From assembly GCA_037367405.1 (NCBI GenBank), contig JAZKJV010002609.1, positions 496,001 to 560,000 of the forward strand: a stretch of DNA of 64,000 nt. Reading direction: 5' to 3'. The DNA comes from Ottelia alismoides. Lineage: Eukaryota > Streptophyta > Magnoliopsida > Alismatales > Hydrocharitaceae. Positions within the stretch are counted from its first letter, which is position 1. Each line of letters starts with the position of its first letter. The translations under genes and the position numbers were made by a program. Below are positions 11,569 through 22,169 of the stretch, one piece after another. Under the pieces are notes generated by a model. It saw only the letters and a program-made list of their open reading frames with translations. It ran no database searches and had not been told where the DNA came from.

Positions 11569-11889
11569 TTCCAACCTTGCTGCTGAAGATTGAAAAAGAA
11601 AACGAAGAGAGGAGTGAATCAGAAATTTTGTTGTAGGAATTTTACCATTGATTTCTCTAAGAATCCAGATACAAGACTCTATAAGGAACAGAAATATCCT
11701 CCTGCAGACGAATGTGCCCTTTATAATACAAGAGAAATCCTCATGAAAAGAAATCAGTCCCTCTTGTGTGCCAGCCCTCACAGAAAACTATCTTTTGACG
11801 GTGAAAATAAGAGATTTATCCTCCCAATGCAGTACACTATTTTGTCTAATCCAGACAATGTTAAAAACCAGGCGCTGAAAGATGAGTTG

Positions 11890-13279
11890 TAAACCTCTTA
11901 GATCTTCTACTAGGAGCACTATATTCTTTCTGCTTAAATCAGACTTTCTTTCTGATCTTTCCTTTTAATGGGGGTTGAGGGATGCAATCCGGGGGATCAA
12001 TTTCAGAGTCAGAAGGGATGTAATCAGAACCCTTAGGGGAAGGATCACTAAAATATTCCTCTCCATTTTGGCATTTAGATGATATTTCTTCTTCCGTATC
12101 AGCCTCATTATTTAGAACATTAATAGAATTGGCTATAGGGATAGAAAGTCCTGCATTACAATGATCAGAATCAAAGGCACTGATCCTATTATCATTAATC
12201 TCAGTGAAAGGCTCATATGACTCTTTGTGCCCTTTTTCAGTTATAGATTCCTCTTCCCTAATTGCTGAGCTCTCAAAAGCAACTTTCTGAACAATATTCT
12301 CAATTATTTTACCAAATAAGTTCTCAACCAGAATTTCAGCAGAATATTGCTCAGAAAGTTGCTTTTCCTATTTTACCAGATGGTAAAATAAGTTCTCAAC
12401 CAGAAAATTCCGCTTCCCTTCTTGTTTATCTGGCTCAAGATCAACCTATCTCTTCCTAAAGGAACATGCCTCCTCGGTATGCCCAATAATCTTGCAATGA
12501 TGACAATATTGTGGAAAATTTTCATATACAATATTTTGAATAAAATCTCTGTCTCCACACCTAATTACAATGTGATCAGGCACTGGTTCACTAACATCAA
12601 TCTCCACATTCACCCTGATATAACCAGGCCTTGTGAAATTCTGAACGTCTTTGTCGGCTGATAGGAACCTCCCAATATGTTTTACAATAGAATGGAGAGC
12701 TCCTTCATTCAGGAACTGTAAGCTCCGCATCGGAAATCCCACCCTAATAGGGATATTTGGAGAAAAATCTCCACGATGAAAATAGGGTGACCAACGGATA
12801 AGAGACATCCAATTGTACCCAAACTTTCAGGTACTATTGACATACATTTTCATATAATCATTTCTGTTCTCAAATTTCAGAATTATATGCTTTGCATCCA
12901 GGGCCCCAATTTGAACGCTGTTCTCAAAATTCATCTCTTTCCTTATGATTGCATCAATTTCTAGCAACTTGGGTCTAGCTTTCTGAAAAATTCCAATGAG
13001 ACAAAGCTCAAAGGGTTTACTCATCTCAATCATTTCTTCTTGTGAGAACTCAACTACAACATCATCCCCTTCGAAATATGGTTCTCTCAGTTTTACGGGG
13101 GGACCCAACTTTGGCGGAATAATTTTGTCCTTCATAATCGAGGCATACGATTTTGGAGCAGCATTTGAAGTAGTCGTTTCTCTAGCATTGACAACCCCAT
13201 GGTTAATAATCTTGGGAGGAGAGAGCTCAGGGAAATTTTCTATGTTTTTCTCTAAATTGGAGAAAATTGGTTCCGACAT
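11890..13279 (-). pseudogene. LINE-type ORF1 (DUF4283 + CCHC), LE1
   Basis: ORF1 proteins of this kind bind element RNA; that is known for the family, not shown here. The start is taken at MSEPIFSNLEKN (13279), which matches the starts in LE2 and LE5. A DUF4283-like region (EMIEMSKPFELCLIGIF; VQIGALDAKHIILKF) is followed by a CX2CX4HX4C knuckle (CHHCKIIGHTEEAC) near 12480. One frame holds 13279-12446, with a stop in place of a conserved tryptophan at about 12825. The Lys/Ser-rich tail beyond is broken. Confidence 0.75.
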
Positions 13280-13298
13280 TGTGCAAAAAATAATAGGA

Positions 13299-13411
13299 CC
13301 ACGTGTCAAGAATCAATAAGAGAAGGCCTTTAAAGATCCAGCGTGGCACCACAGATCAGCAGGAGTTAGTTAATAACTAACTCCCATTTGGCGTTACTAA
13401 GCCCACGTGTC
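13299..13411 (-). promoter_or_regulatory. 5' region of LE1: paired G-box/ABRE and palindrome
   Basis: Two copies of CCACGTGTC (13299-13307 and 13403-13411) flank a palindrome GAGTTAGTTA/TAACTAACTC (about 13362-13384). CCACGTGTC contains the ACGTGTC core known from plant ABA-responsive promoters. The same arrangement precedes ORF1 in LE2 and, partly, in LE5. A promoter role is inferred. Confidence 0.5.
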
Positions 13412-13515
13412 TTCTTCAGATAGGACCACAGTCCCGATAGGCACCCTTAAACAATTCTTTGAAACAAAACTTGCAAAAAATAAGATCAAACGCCTATCAA
13501 TCTCAAAGAGTAGAG

Positions 13516-15379
13516 AATCCATGTTACACAGTAGTTTTTGGATTACCAGGGTTGCGAATCTTGCGATGTTAAATCTCCATGTGAAAGCTTGAGAACCTGC
13601 CAGTGGAGATGGATCACTGTATCTTGTAAAACATTTTAATATCATTTGAATACTCAGTCGGGGCTTCGCGTCCTCTTCCTTTTTGGAAATTGCATTGCTC
13701 GTAGACAACATATCATTTCATGTCTTCAAGTTTGCCCATTTTAATGTTCGGTTATGTTTGAAGGATAAAGAATAGAAATGTATCATTGATATCTTACACG
13801 GCAAAATACTTCTGTAACTGTATAATGTAAATACAAAGTATGGAGGAGTTTGTGGTGTAGTTATGGAATTATTTGAGGACATGCATGTCGTTGCATATTA
13901 TTATTACTACGTCGGATTGTGCATCGTTCAGATCTAATCAAGATAGTGAAATACGATCCATTTGATTCTCTCGTTCTTGTTGTGTTAGTTTGAAGGATTA
14001 ATGATAAAAATCTATCATTGATGGAGACACAATAGATAGTTTTGTATAGTTTTGTAATAAGTGGATGTTGTCTTGCAGTAGAACATGCTACTTTTGCCTA
14101 TGGTCATTGATCGTAGGATGTCTAAAAGGTACATGTGCCTCTCCTCACAACTCCATTCAATTGAGGTATGCTATAATGCTAGGGGTGATATCGAAAATAA
14201 TTTCTCTTTATGTGTTCATTGAATTCATTTGGTAGGCACTTGTCACTTCAATGGAAGTTAAATCTTTTAAGTTTCTGTTCCTTTTTTATGCAATTTTAAA
14301 ACTTTGTAAACTTTGTAAACATGTTATTATAAAAAATGTGCATAGCATTTGGTGATAGGCCGGATGAAGGTACGAATGATGACAAGACATCACACCCCTT
14401 ATGCCTTGGGAGACACATCATGCATAGAAAAATATATTTATTGGTCCAAGGGAAGCTTTGCTGTTCTATTTGGGAAGTACAAGGTCAAACTCAAATGATG
14501 ATAATCTTTCTACTTCAATTTATCTTAAATACTACAGTTCACAAGGAAAATAAGCATATTTCTAATTTTGCAAACTGATAAAAAAGGAAATTTGTCAAGT
14601 AATTATATAGAGAATCTTTCTTAAGTAGAATATTTTATACATCCATTTGAACAAAAAAAAAGAAATCTCTTCATATGTGTCGAGTTTCGTCTTAATGTCT
14701 TCGTGGAAGTTGTAGAAAATTTCTCTACTTATTCTATATACAATTCTCATATTAATGTAGACATTTCATTTGCATTTTAAGTTAGATTTTTATATTATCA
14801 TTCCATACTTTATTAGCATATTTGCATAATTTTATTTTATTTTGTTAGCTTGGTTAGGGCCCTATGTAAAATATGAGAATTTAGCTTTATGGGTCTTTAT
14901 TTTTTTTACTTGATTTTGTTATTTTTATATTGTTTTTTAGGTATATGAAGAAGTAAAATATAAAAATATGATGTGTCAATGAGTATATATGTGTATGATA
15001 TAAAATACAGAATGTTAAAGGACAAAAGTATAATCCAGTCCAAAAATCAACTTTTCGGGATGACTCCTTTTTACCCAACTAGCATACCCATTAAAAAGTA
15101 AAATTTTATCATTTAACTTTAAAGTCAGTAGGGTTCAATTGAGGATCATATGCTCAAATATTCACCTTTCAATTCTGACATATAATAAAAGTCGGAAAAT
15201 GTTTTACTTTAATATATGCACGTTTAGTGATTTTTGTCTTATTTTTATATTTTTACATTTTTATTGAACTAATCCAATTAGAGCTAAGTTAATTGAAGTT
15301 AATACGAGAAAGAAAAGAAAGAGATTCTCTACTTATTTAATTATTGTATATGTGAATTTTATATGTATAAATGAGGCTC
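13516..15379 (+). other. Unassigned AT-rich stretch
   Basis: About 1.9 kb between LE1 and LE2 with no convincing gene on either strand and no similarity to the other elements that I can see. The longest frames (about 60-100 codons) look like chance. It could be old host intergenic DNA or a diverged element. Confidence 0.4.
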
Positions 15380-15565
15380 TTTTTTGGTTCTTTTATTTCA
15401 TCAAAGCAAAATTACAAATGGTGCCCTAGAAACAAAAACAGAAATAGTAAATGACCACAGGCGGTGAGAAAGAGAACACTTTAATAAAAGAGAAAGGGAA
15501 ATCAAGAAGCCATCAGGGAGGTACAAGGCCAACAGCGCCTCGCATCAGCATAATTACTCTGGGGC

Positions 15566-16662
15566 CTAAACTTCATTTTCATCATCTGAAATTTCGATTA
15601 TTCCTTCAATCTTTTTCCATATGGCGTCTTTTGCTGCTTCTTCTAGGAGATCCAATGAAATCACGGTGAAGCTTGGGATCTTTAGATTTTGGGGATTTTT
15701 CCTTGTCTTCTCTTAATTTCCTTTTGCTCTTAAGAATTGAACTCGTACCATCCACTAAGGATTTAGTCTCAACCATTGCCTTTTTCAGAACATCAAATAA
15801 TCCAAAAGGGATCCAAAATAGGAGAGACCGAATATTTATACACCAAGTAAGCACATAATTTCTTAGAATTTTTCCCCTTCCGCATCTAAGAATCAGCAAT
15901 AATCAAAATAGATGAGTGACGGAGTTCTTTCAGAATTTTCATTCTTGCTTCATGGTTCCATTTCATCAGAGTGATTTCATCATTCAAGTCTTAGAAGGCG
16001 TCCAAATTCCTAATTACTGGAAGATCACCGATGAGAAAATACATATCCACATAGCTTTTGAGGTCATCATCTTCCACGTAGGCATTAATGGATGGGACGG
16101 AGGAGAGTTTCGATTCCTTTAAGAGTGCAGATTCAAGAATAGACCTTATATCAGAAAAATTGATGGCTGGAAAAAACCTGTAGTTGCTTTCAGTATCAAA
16201 ATCAATCAGCACATCGCATATGCTCTGGTACATAAGCAGTGATGTCAGAAGATGTTCTTCCATATCTTCAACTTCCTGCCAGTCTATAAGGCCATCCAGA
16301 TGATTTTTCCCAACTTTTAGCCAATTATTCCAGTCCATCTCAATGAAATTCATGAAGTGGCTAATAAATCTTCCCAACAGAGAATATAACGGCACTAACA
16401 ATATCGAGATATTGCGGCAGCACAAATGTCTTGACATCCATAATTCAAATCTGTATTCAAGCACTTCCATTGTTGCTCTGCTAATTGAGTTTAAGACATC
16501 AATAAAATACATCTGTGAAACATAGTTTATTTGATATCTAGAAGCATATTCCTTGAAGTATACAAGAAGATCCTTATAGTTATCCTCCATTAGCTTGAGC
16601 TTCTGAGGCATTTCTTCGAATACTTACTGTGTAATATTTTGAGCTGTGATTTCTGAAACCAT
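15566..16662 (-). pseudogene. ORF-X copy, LE2 (unknown protein)
   Basis: Not recognised. The start is taken at 16662, matching the MVSEITAQN start in LE6. A stop at about 16625 precedes an open part of 206 codons (16611-15991). This is followed after a frameshift by a tail (15899-15606) with a Lys-rich end (KSKRKLREDKEKS). Blocks shared with other copies are the VYFKEYASRY region, RFELWMSRH, NYRFFPAINFSDI and DLPVIRNLDAF. It is predicted helical, with no signal peptide or obvious catalytic motif. It takes the place that ORF2 has in a normal LINE. Confidence 0.6.
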
Positions 16663-16857
16663 GCTTGCTTTGTGGGAGTGGACGAGGAACTCTAATAGAA
16701 AAAATATTCTCCTGTATGACAGGGATAATCTTTGGTTTCACCGAGAAAAGGAGTGATATACTTCTGAAGAAAAGCAGAAGGCTTTGGTGAGGAGCGTCAA
16801 ACTTCCTCCACAAGCATAAGAGGCCATCCCGGGAAAGACCTGCCCGGGTTTCCCTCG

Positions 16858-16866
16858 CTTTTATAG
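16858..16866 (-). promoter_or_regulatory. TATA-like box upstream of ORF-X (LE2)
   Basis: Minus strand reads CTATAAAAG, about 200 bp before the ORF-X start and 120 bp after the inter-ORF hairpin. LE6 has the identical word at the same place. Confidence 0.5.
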
Positions 16867-16981
16867 AGCCTCCAACGGTTCAAGTTATAAGGCTAATGAC
16901 AATAATATAGTATCCTGTTTTGAAATTTAAAGTAAGAAGCAGATTAAAGAGAATTATTAGTAAGAAAGAATGATTCATATG

Positions 16982-17058
16982 CTTATCTTTTGCGCACACA
17001 CCCTCTAAAAGAGGATGTGTGCACTTCCAAGCCTTCATGCCAAGGACGTTATCCAGAC
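16982..17058 (-). ncRNA. Inter-ORF hairpin, copy 1 (LE2)
   Basis: Arms 16992-17005 and 17011-17024 form a 14-bp stem with G-U pairs when read as minus-strand RNA. The conserved flanks are TCTGGATAA and CTTGG before the stem and AAGATAAG after it. It lies between ORF1 and ORF-X. Nine copies in the window share this form (see findings). Function unknown. Confidence 0.7.
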
Positions 17059-17121
17059 TATGTTCAAAAGATAATAAAGGAGGCTGAAAAGTGTTACAAT
17101 AGAAGTCCCCATCAGCTATAC

Positions 17122-19004
17122 CTATTCACTATCATAATGATTTTTGCATGATTTTTCCTTGGCTTTTCTGCTTCTAGAGATCCTTTTTTCCCCGATTCCA
17201 TCAGTCCTTTTTGGCAAATTCAACATACTTCGACGAATTGTTGTTTTTTAGCTCTCCTATAGTTGCATCTTTCCTATCTTTCTCTATTTGCGTTAGAGCA
17301 TTAGGCTGAATAATAGGAACCTCAGTGTTAGGTACATTTCGACTCCCCCCCACGGCTGAAATCTTCCTTTCTTCATCCCCTATCAGGCTATCCTCTACAG
17401 AGTCAGCAATAATAGAAGGAATAATATTGTCCTCAGTGTTTAATAAATGTGGAGGCGAGATGATCTGCTTCATAGACCCTTCCTGAGGTGTTGGTTCCTT
17501 TGCTTTAGTTTTAGAGGATATTCCATTATCCTCCATGTCTTCAAAGGCTTCAAATGAATTTGCTGTGGGGATCGAAATTTCCGGGACAGGAATATTGTTG
17601 GCTTTATCACAGTCAATCTCCAACTCGTTCAATTCTTCAGTGTGATCTTTTGAAAATTCAAGTTTTTGACTTTTTTCCAGCTGCTCTTCTTCATTTTGCT
17701 CTTCAATGGATCCTTGAGGATTTTGTTTAAGTAAGGATGTAGCCCTTTGGGTCTTGAAGAAACCTTAGCATGTTGATCTTGCAATCCCATTGGTAAATGA
17801 TATTGTTCCTTCTCCTTAATTATATTTGTTGTCGGACTAGGATGACCAATCATTTTGCCTTTGTCTTTCGACATGTTGTTTGCATTCCCAACTGTACTTC
17901 AATTGTGTATATTTTCCGATGCTCTCTCCTGCTCTAATATGTCTTGATTGTTTGAATCCGGACTTTGCTCTCCCTGCTCAGTTTGGTTCACAGTGACATT
18001 CTCCAATCCTTGCTCTTGAGTATCTCCAATACTTGTTCCCACAGGAATTGGGGCTTCTTTCTGAGTCTTATCCTGAATAGAGTTAGCCATTCATTGTTGA
18101 TTAGAAGAGTTATTTCTGGCTACCCATTTTTGTCTTGGTCTTTGGTAGGATCTCCCTCCAAAGTCCATTTTGGTTCCTCGACCTCCACCAACTTCACATG
18201 TTCTATCTTTCTCTGTCTCATTGATCCTCTTTTTTATATAGCAATCATTCTGATCATGACCAACAAGATAGCAATGATGGTAGTATTTTGGGAGATTCTC
18301 ATAAACAATATTTTGAATGAAGTCCTTATCGCCACATATGTATCCCGATCTTGTGAAATTGGTAACATCTTTATCAACTGATAAAAACCGTCCAATTGGT
18401 TCAACCAATGATATAAGTGCCACTTCATTCAAAAACTGTAAACTCAGCATAGGAAATCCTACTCTTACAGGAACGTTTGGTGAAGAATCCCCCGGGTGAA
18501 AAAAGGGGGACCATCTTATGAGATACATCCAATTGTTTTTTAATCTCCAAGTGTTACTGATGTACATTCTCATAAAATCGTTCCTATCTTCGAATTTAAG
18601 AATGATGTGCCTTGAATCTAAGGCACCAATTTGCACATTTTGTTCAAATTTCATTTCCTACTTGATCACCTCATCGATTTCCAGCAACTTTGATCTCTGT
18701 CTTTGGAAAATCCCCACCAGGCAGAGTTCAAATGGTTTACTCATTTCTACCATCTCCTCCTTGGAGAATTCAATCACCGCATCCTCTCCTTCAAAGCAGA
18801 GATCTCTTGTTTTATAGGTGGTCCCAGTTTCGGTGGAACAATTTTATCCTTCATGATTGCGGCATAAGATTTGGTAGCTGATTTTACTTCGTCATATTTA
18901 GAACTTCCAGCTATAACCATACCCTTTGCAATAATTTTCAGAGGTGAAAGCTCTGGAAAATTTTTATCGTTTTTCTCTAGATTTGAAGAGCTTGGATTAG
19001 CCAT
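17122..19004 (-). pseudogene. LINE-type ORF1 (DUF4283 + CCHC), LE2
   Basis: Start at MANPSSSNLEKN (19004). The order is an N-terminal NFPELSPLKI block, a DUF4283-like domain (VQIGALDSRHIILKFEDR), a knuckle region YYHHCYLVGHDQNDCY near 18250 in which the first cysteine is replaced by tyrosine, then an acidic and Gln/Asp-rich linker and a basic tail. At least two frameshifts (about 18700 and 17640) and one stop (about 18090) break it. The altered knuckle plus breaks make it inactive. Confidence 0.75.
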
Positions 19005-19023
19005 TTTCACCAACACAACCAGA

Positions 19024-19133
19024 ACACGTGTCGGGAATTTACTGGGGAAAGTCTTAAACAGAAGGCAACGTGTCACCAATAATCGGTGAGAGTTAGTTAA
19101 TAACTAACTCCTCTTGGAGATATGCCACGTGTC
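19024..19133 (-). promoter_or_regulatory. 5' region of LE2: G-box/ABRE pair and palindrome
   Basis: ACACGTGTC (19024-19032) and CCACGTGTC (19125-19133) flank the palindrome GAGTTAGTTA/TAACTAACTC (about 19089-19111). This is the same arrangement as in LE1. Confidence 0.5.
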
Positions 19134-19600
19134 CTCTTCGGATAGGACCACGGTGTAGATAAGCAACCACAAACAGTTCTTTCAATCAGCTCTTGATGAA
19201 AAAAGATCAAACACCACGTAGGTTCGAAAAGTGTAACCGAAATCCAGGGAGATCCGAAGAACACCAGCTAACTTTTTAACTCAAATTCTAGGCAATATAC
19301 AGTAGCAAGTTCCAGTATCCATCTCGAATAAAATCTAGTAGAAAGCGTGGGAAGAATAAACCATATAATCTCAAAACCAGAGTTTCGAGATCCAGTCACC
19401 AAAATCAATCGAATCGAGTCGAAAATTATGTATCAAATCATGATCCAGTATAATGAAATGCAAGTAGTAGCATTAAACCATTCAAAACTCCATCAAAATC
19501 CTTCGAATAGTTAAAATTGACCTGAGATTTCGAGTAGAAAGATTCAGTGGGGCGTCTCCTTTTTAATCGCCAGAGCGACCTCCTCGGGGCATGTGCGCAG

Positions 19601-19744
19601 GTTGGGTTTTGGGTTTAGGGTTTAGTGTTTAGGGTTTAGGGTTAGGGTTTAGGATTTAGGGTCTAGGGTTTAGGGTTTAGGTTTAGGGTTTAGGGTTTAG
19701 GATTTAGGGTTTAGAGTTTATGGGTTAGGGTTTAGGGTTTAGGG
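19601..19744 (+). repeat. Telomere-like array T1 (TTTAGGG type)
   Basis: About 145 bp of TTTAGGG with variants (TTAGGG, ATTTAGGG, TCTAGGG). Left side: the 5' end of LE2. Right side: the 3' end of LE3 through a T run. Read on the elements' strand the repeat is CCCTAAA. Confidence 0.9.
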
Positions 19745-19786
19745 TTTTTTTTAAAAGCCCGATTTTTACGACTTGGGAAGTTGTTT
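19745..19786 (-). other. 3' terminus of LE3: A tract and possible pseudoknot
   Basis: Minus-strand ACAAC...GTCGT forms stem 1 with one mismatch, and a CCC in its loop can pair with GGG downstream. An A tract then joins the CCCTAAA array. It is a weaker version of the structure seen in LE4, LE5 and LE6. Confidence 0.5.
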
Positions 19787-19922
19787 ATTTAAGAAAGAAA
19801 GAAGTACAAGAGGTGCCCTTCAAGGGGATACAGCAGATCTGAGAAACTACCAAACAGAGAGACATATAGTTTGGACAGTAATGTGGTCAGAAACACACTA
19901 AAGCCCTCCCTGAGCATCTCTC

Positions 19923-20609
19923 CTATAGAAAACAATTGAAAACCACCGCAAACATACTTGTACAGTGTCCCTCAAGTTTGCAGGCCGAACAAAAAAGAAA
20001 GTCTTCGAAAATGATCTCTTGATGGAAGGTTTCATTCCCCATTTGGATCTCCATCCATTTGATCCTTGTATTCCAGGTATTGATCTCCACTAAGCAACGA
20101 GGAACCCTTGGGTCATCAAGTTGAGAGGTGCTTGCAACCATCCAAAGAAATCTTCCAATTTTGTTACAAATGCGTGATAGAGCTGTGCTATTTTGTAAGA
20201 AAATGGGAAGGCCTGGAAGAATAATCCAAACCTTCTTTTTTCGTGGATGTGGCAGCTCTGGAATACTCCATTTTGCAATTGTGAACCTTCTTAAATTTGT
20301 AAGAAGGCTATCAGATTGTAAGAAGGTTTTCAGGTCGCGTGGTGCTTCGAACCTGATCATCGCTGAAAGCGCAGAGAGGGGATGAATCGTGAAGGGTTCT
20401 GGTTTTGGGAGGATGTTCCTCGTCGCCTCTTCCAGATCTTGAAAATCTAGAGCATAAGTGCATGTCCTTGCAATTGCAGAAAGTTGGAAGGGGAGGGAGA
20501 AACAGTAGATCTCTTCTTCTGTAAAGGTAAGAGATGCTATTGATATGATAACACAGCCTTCGTTGTTAACCCTATAAAAAGGCAAATAAAAAGTTACTCC
20601 AACAGTCAT
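19923..20609 (-). pseudogene. ORF-D: third DUF4283-like ORF of LE3
   Basis: An ORF1/ORF-C paralogue after the last hairpin. Shared blocks are LTFTEEE near the start (as VSFTEEE in ORF-C), WIILPGLPIFLQNSTAL (as LLLGLPYFLHNEKAL) and a knuckle start CSACKLEGH. The fourth ligand position of the knuckle is not clear, so zinc binding is doubtful. The codon matching the ORF-C start is ATA, not ATG. The open frame begins 23 codons earlier at 20609. It may have been an RNA-binding protein (inference from family). Confidence 0.6.
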
Positions 20610-20667
20610 CTTTAACAGCTAGATTTAATTGATTCGCATCATTTATGGATAAATGAAATCCAGTTGG

Positions 20668-20740
20668 AGACTTATCTTTTGTGTGTGCACCAAGTGTGCA
20701 CGCACCTCCACAAAAACTTCGCCGAGGCGTATGCCAAGCA
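20668..20740 (-). ncRNA. Inter-ORF hairpin, copy 2 (LE3, ORF-C/ORF-D)
   Basis: Arms 20681-20690 and 20696-20705 (plus-strand GTGTGTGCAC / GTGCACGCAC). Conserved AAGATAAGTCT follows on the minus strand. It lies between ORF-C and ORF-D. Confidence 0.65.
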
Positions 20741-20895
20741 ATTAAAATTGAAGAGCAAACATTTGACCCACGATTTCTTGTCATATTCATTTCAATGCCT
20801 CCCGAAAGCTTCGCAAAAAAACCAAAAAGAGGATAGGTAACCCCAAAGCCAGCGCATCCACCATGCCCAAAAAACAAGATGAGGAGGGTGGCATC

Positions 20896-21531
20896 TCAAG
20901 AAAGAGCAAAGAAACGATGACTCATCACAGGGCACTCCTTTAGAGTGTGCCCAACTGCATTACAAGAGGAACAGTAATCTGGCATGTTTTCGAAGATGAT
21001 ATCTTGCTTCATCAGCTTATCGTCGATGCTTGGATAGAAGAACCCAACCCGAGCATCTGGGATGTTCACCATTATCTCCATTCTTGCCACCTTCGTGTCC
21101 ATCTTCAGTCTAGTAGCCTCATCCAACCGAACAAATTCCCCAAAAAGATGGGCAATTTTTGTGAGAGCCTTCTCGTTGTGCAGAAAGTAAGGGAGGCCTA
21201 GAAGCAAGACCCATACGTTTGCAAAGATCCCATGTTGGAAGCACCTTTCCCTGCTCCAAGGATGGAAAATAACAGATTCCCTTTGGAATCTAAATCGGCC
21301 CACAAAATTTAGGGCCTTCTGGAGATCAGCCTGCGTTTGAAACCTGAACATAAGCGTGTCCTCCCAGAGTGACTTGATGGAGAAAGGATGTTGAGGCTCT
21401 AGTTTTCTCATCGTCAGATCATGGAGGCGCTTGAAGTCGGTGATAGCATTTTGAAAATAGACAATCGCCACATATTTAAAATCCTCCGAGAACTCCTCCA
21501 ACTCCTCCTCTGTAAAACTTACACAAGCCAT
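20896..21531 (-). CDS. ORF-C: DUF4283/CCHC protein encoded after ORF2 (LE3)
   Basis: A 211-residue intact frame, start chosen at MACVSFTEEELEEF because a TATA-like box lies 34-43 bp upstream and the paralogous motifs begin there. The frame is also open further upstream through two hairpins (to 22179), but that part has no homology and I do not include it. Domain order is like ORF1: FTEEE block, DUF4283-like region (LMFRFQTQADLQKAL; WVLLLGLPYFLHN) and a C-terminal CX2CX4HX4C knuckle (CSSCNAVGHTLKEC). Nucleic-acid binding is expected from the family. It is odd to find such a protein downstream of ORF2, and it is the least damaged gene of LE3. Confidence 0.7.
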   Translation of the reverse strand: MACVSFTEEELEEFSEDFKYVAIVYFQNAITDFKRLHDLTMRKLEPQHPFSIKSLWEDTLMFRFQTQADLQKALNFVGRFRFQRESVIFHPWSRERCFQHGIFANVWVLLLGLPYFLHNEKALTKIAHLFGEFVRLDEATRLKMDTKVARMEIMVNIPDARVGFFYPSIDDKLMKQDIIFENMPDYCSSCNAVGHTLKECPVMSHRFFALS

Positions 21532-21564
21532 TGTGGGGTGAAGACTGAACACAGTAGTCCATCT

Positions 21565-21574
21565 CCTTATATAG
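21565..21574 (-). promoter_or_regulatory. TATA-like box upstream of ORF-C
   Basis: Minus strand CTATATAAGG, 34-43 bp before the ORF-C ATG. It suggests that ORF-C had its own transcript. Confidence 0.5.
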
Positions 21575-21835
21575 ACCAAGAGAAGTAATGAAGCCGTCAG
21601 TTCAGGAGGCTTCCTTCCTTTCGTCATTAAGGCAGGTTTCCCATCAGTGCCGCATTTCCATCTAAATCTCGCATCCCTTCGAGTAGACATGCCACTTGTC
21701 TTCCATGCGTATGCCGAGAGTTCCCCCATATAATTAATGATTATTGGGGGGTTGGTAGACCTTCCATTCAAACAGGAGATGCCATTAACTATAAAAACAT
21801 TAAAATGGAATGCATGATGTTTATAATGATCCAAA

Positions 21836-21906
21836 GACTTATCTGATGTGCGTACATCCTTAGATGTATGCACTTCCCAATTCTCGTGCCAAGGCTTTAG
21901 CCAGAC
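21836..21906 (-). ncRNA. Inter-ORF hairpin, copy 3 (LE3)
   Basis: Arms 21848-21858 (GTGCGTACATC) and 21863-21873 (GATGTATGCAC). Flanks TCTGGCTAAAGCC and CAGATAAGTC are conserved. It lies before the ORF-C promoter. Confidence 0.7.
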
Positions 21907-22091
21907 TTCAGTTTGGAGAAATATGTAAAAGATCATTCCTGAGTTCATAATGATTTTTGAGATGTTATACTTTAGCAAAGAGTATTCCCTTCTAAGAGTC
22001 ATCTTTGTCATCCCCGTACTGGACAATCTAATAAGAATAAAAATAAGTACAAAGTAACAGGGTCTAACTAGTGAATTTATTAAGTGCTTGG

Positions 22092-22162
22092 GACTTATCT
22101 GCTGTGCGTACATCCATGGATGTACGCACTTCCATATCTGCAAGCCAAGGCTTCTGCCAGAC
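22092..22162 (-). ncRNA. Inter-ORF hairpin, copy 4 (LE3, just after ORF2)
   Basis: A perfect palindrome at 22104-22129: GTGCGTACATCC, AT, GGATGTACGCAC. It directly follows the end of ORF2. Flanks are the same as in the other copies. Confidence 0.75.
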
Positions 22163-22169
22163 ATATACA

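Larger units (their letters stand above)
11416..13515 (-). mobile_element. LE1: fragment of a non-autonomous LINE-type element
   Basis: It contains, on the minus strand, a 5' region and ORF1 (to 13279) followed by the start of ORF-X, which stops at the Ath-1 LTR. Sequence from 13280 to about 13515 matches the 5' region of LE4 (32000-32205) and then diverges, so the element has lost its 5' end. It has no clear copy of the inter-ORF hairpin. A diverged piece near 11840-11870 may be its remnant. Confidence 0.75.
15380..19600 (-). mobile_element. LE2: non-autonomous LINE-type element (ORF1 + ORF-X)
   Basis: Layout on the minus strand: 5' end abutting telomere-like array T1 (conserved GAGGAGGTCGCTCTGGCGATT region at about 19568-19595), 5' leader, ORF1 (19004-17122), inter-ORF hairpin (17058-16982), TATA-like box (16866-16858), ORF-X (16662-15566), 3' region. 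Length is 4.2 kb. There is no reverse transcriptase. Unlike its relatives, the 3' end (about 15380) has only a short T run on the plus strand. It lacks both the terminal pseudoknot and a telomere-like array. Confidence 0.8.

Noticed and set aside
13516..15379. A host gene in the unassigned stretch
   Set aside because: Only short frames, no recognisable protein and no splice pattern I can defend.
16982..17058. Inter-ORF hairpin as a known self-cleaving ribozyme (hammerhead, HDV, twister) or as a tRNA-derived SINE
   Set aside because: I find no hammerhead core, no HDV-type nested pseudoknot and no box A/B. The placement at ORF borders also argues against a random SINE.
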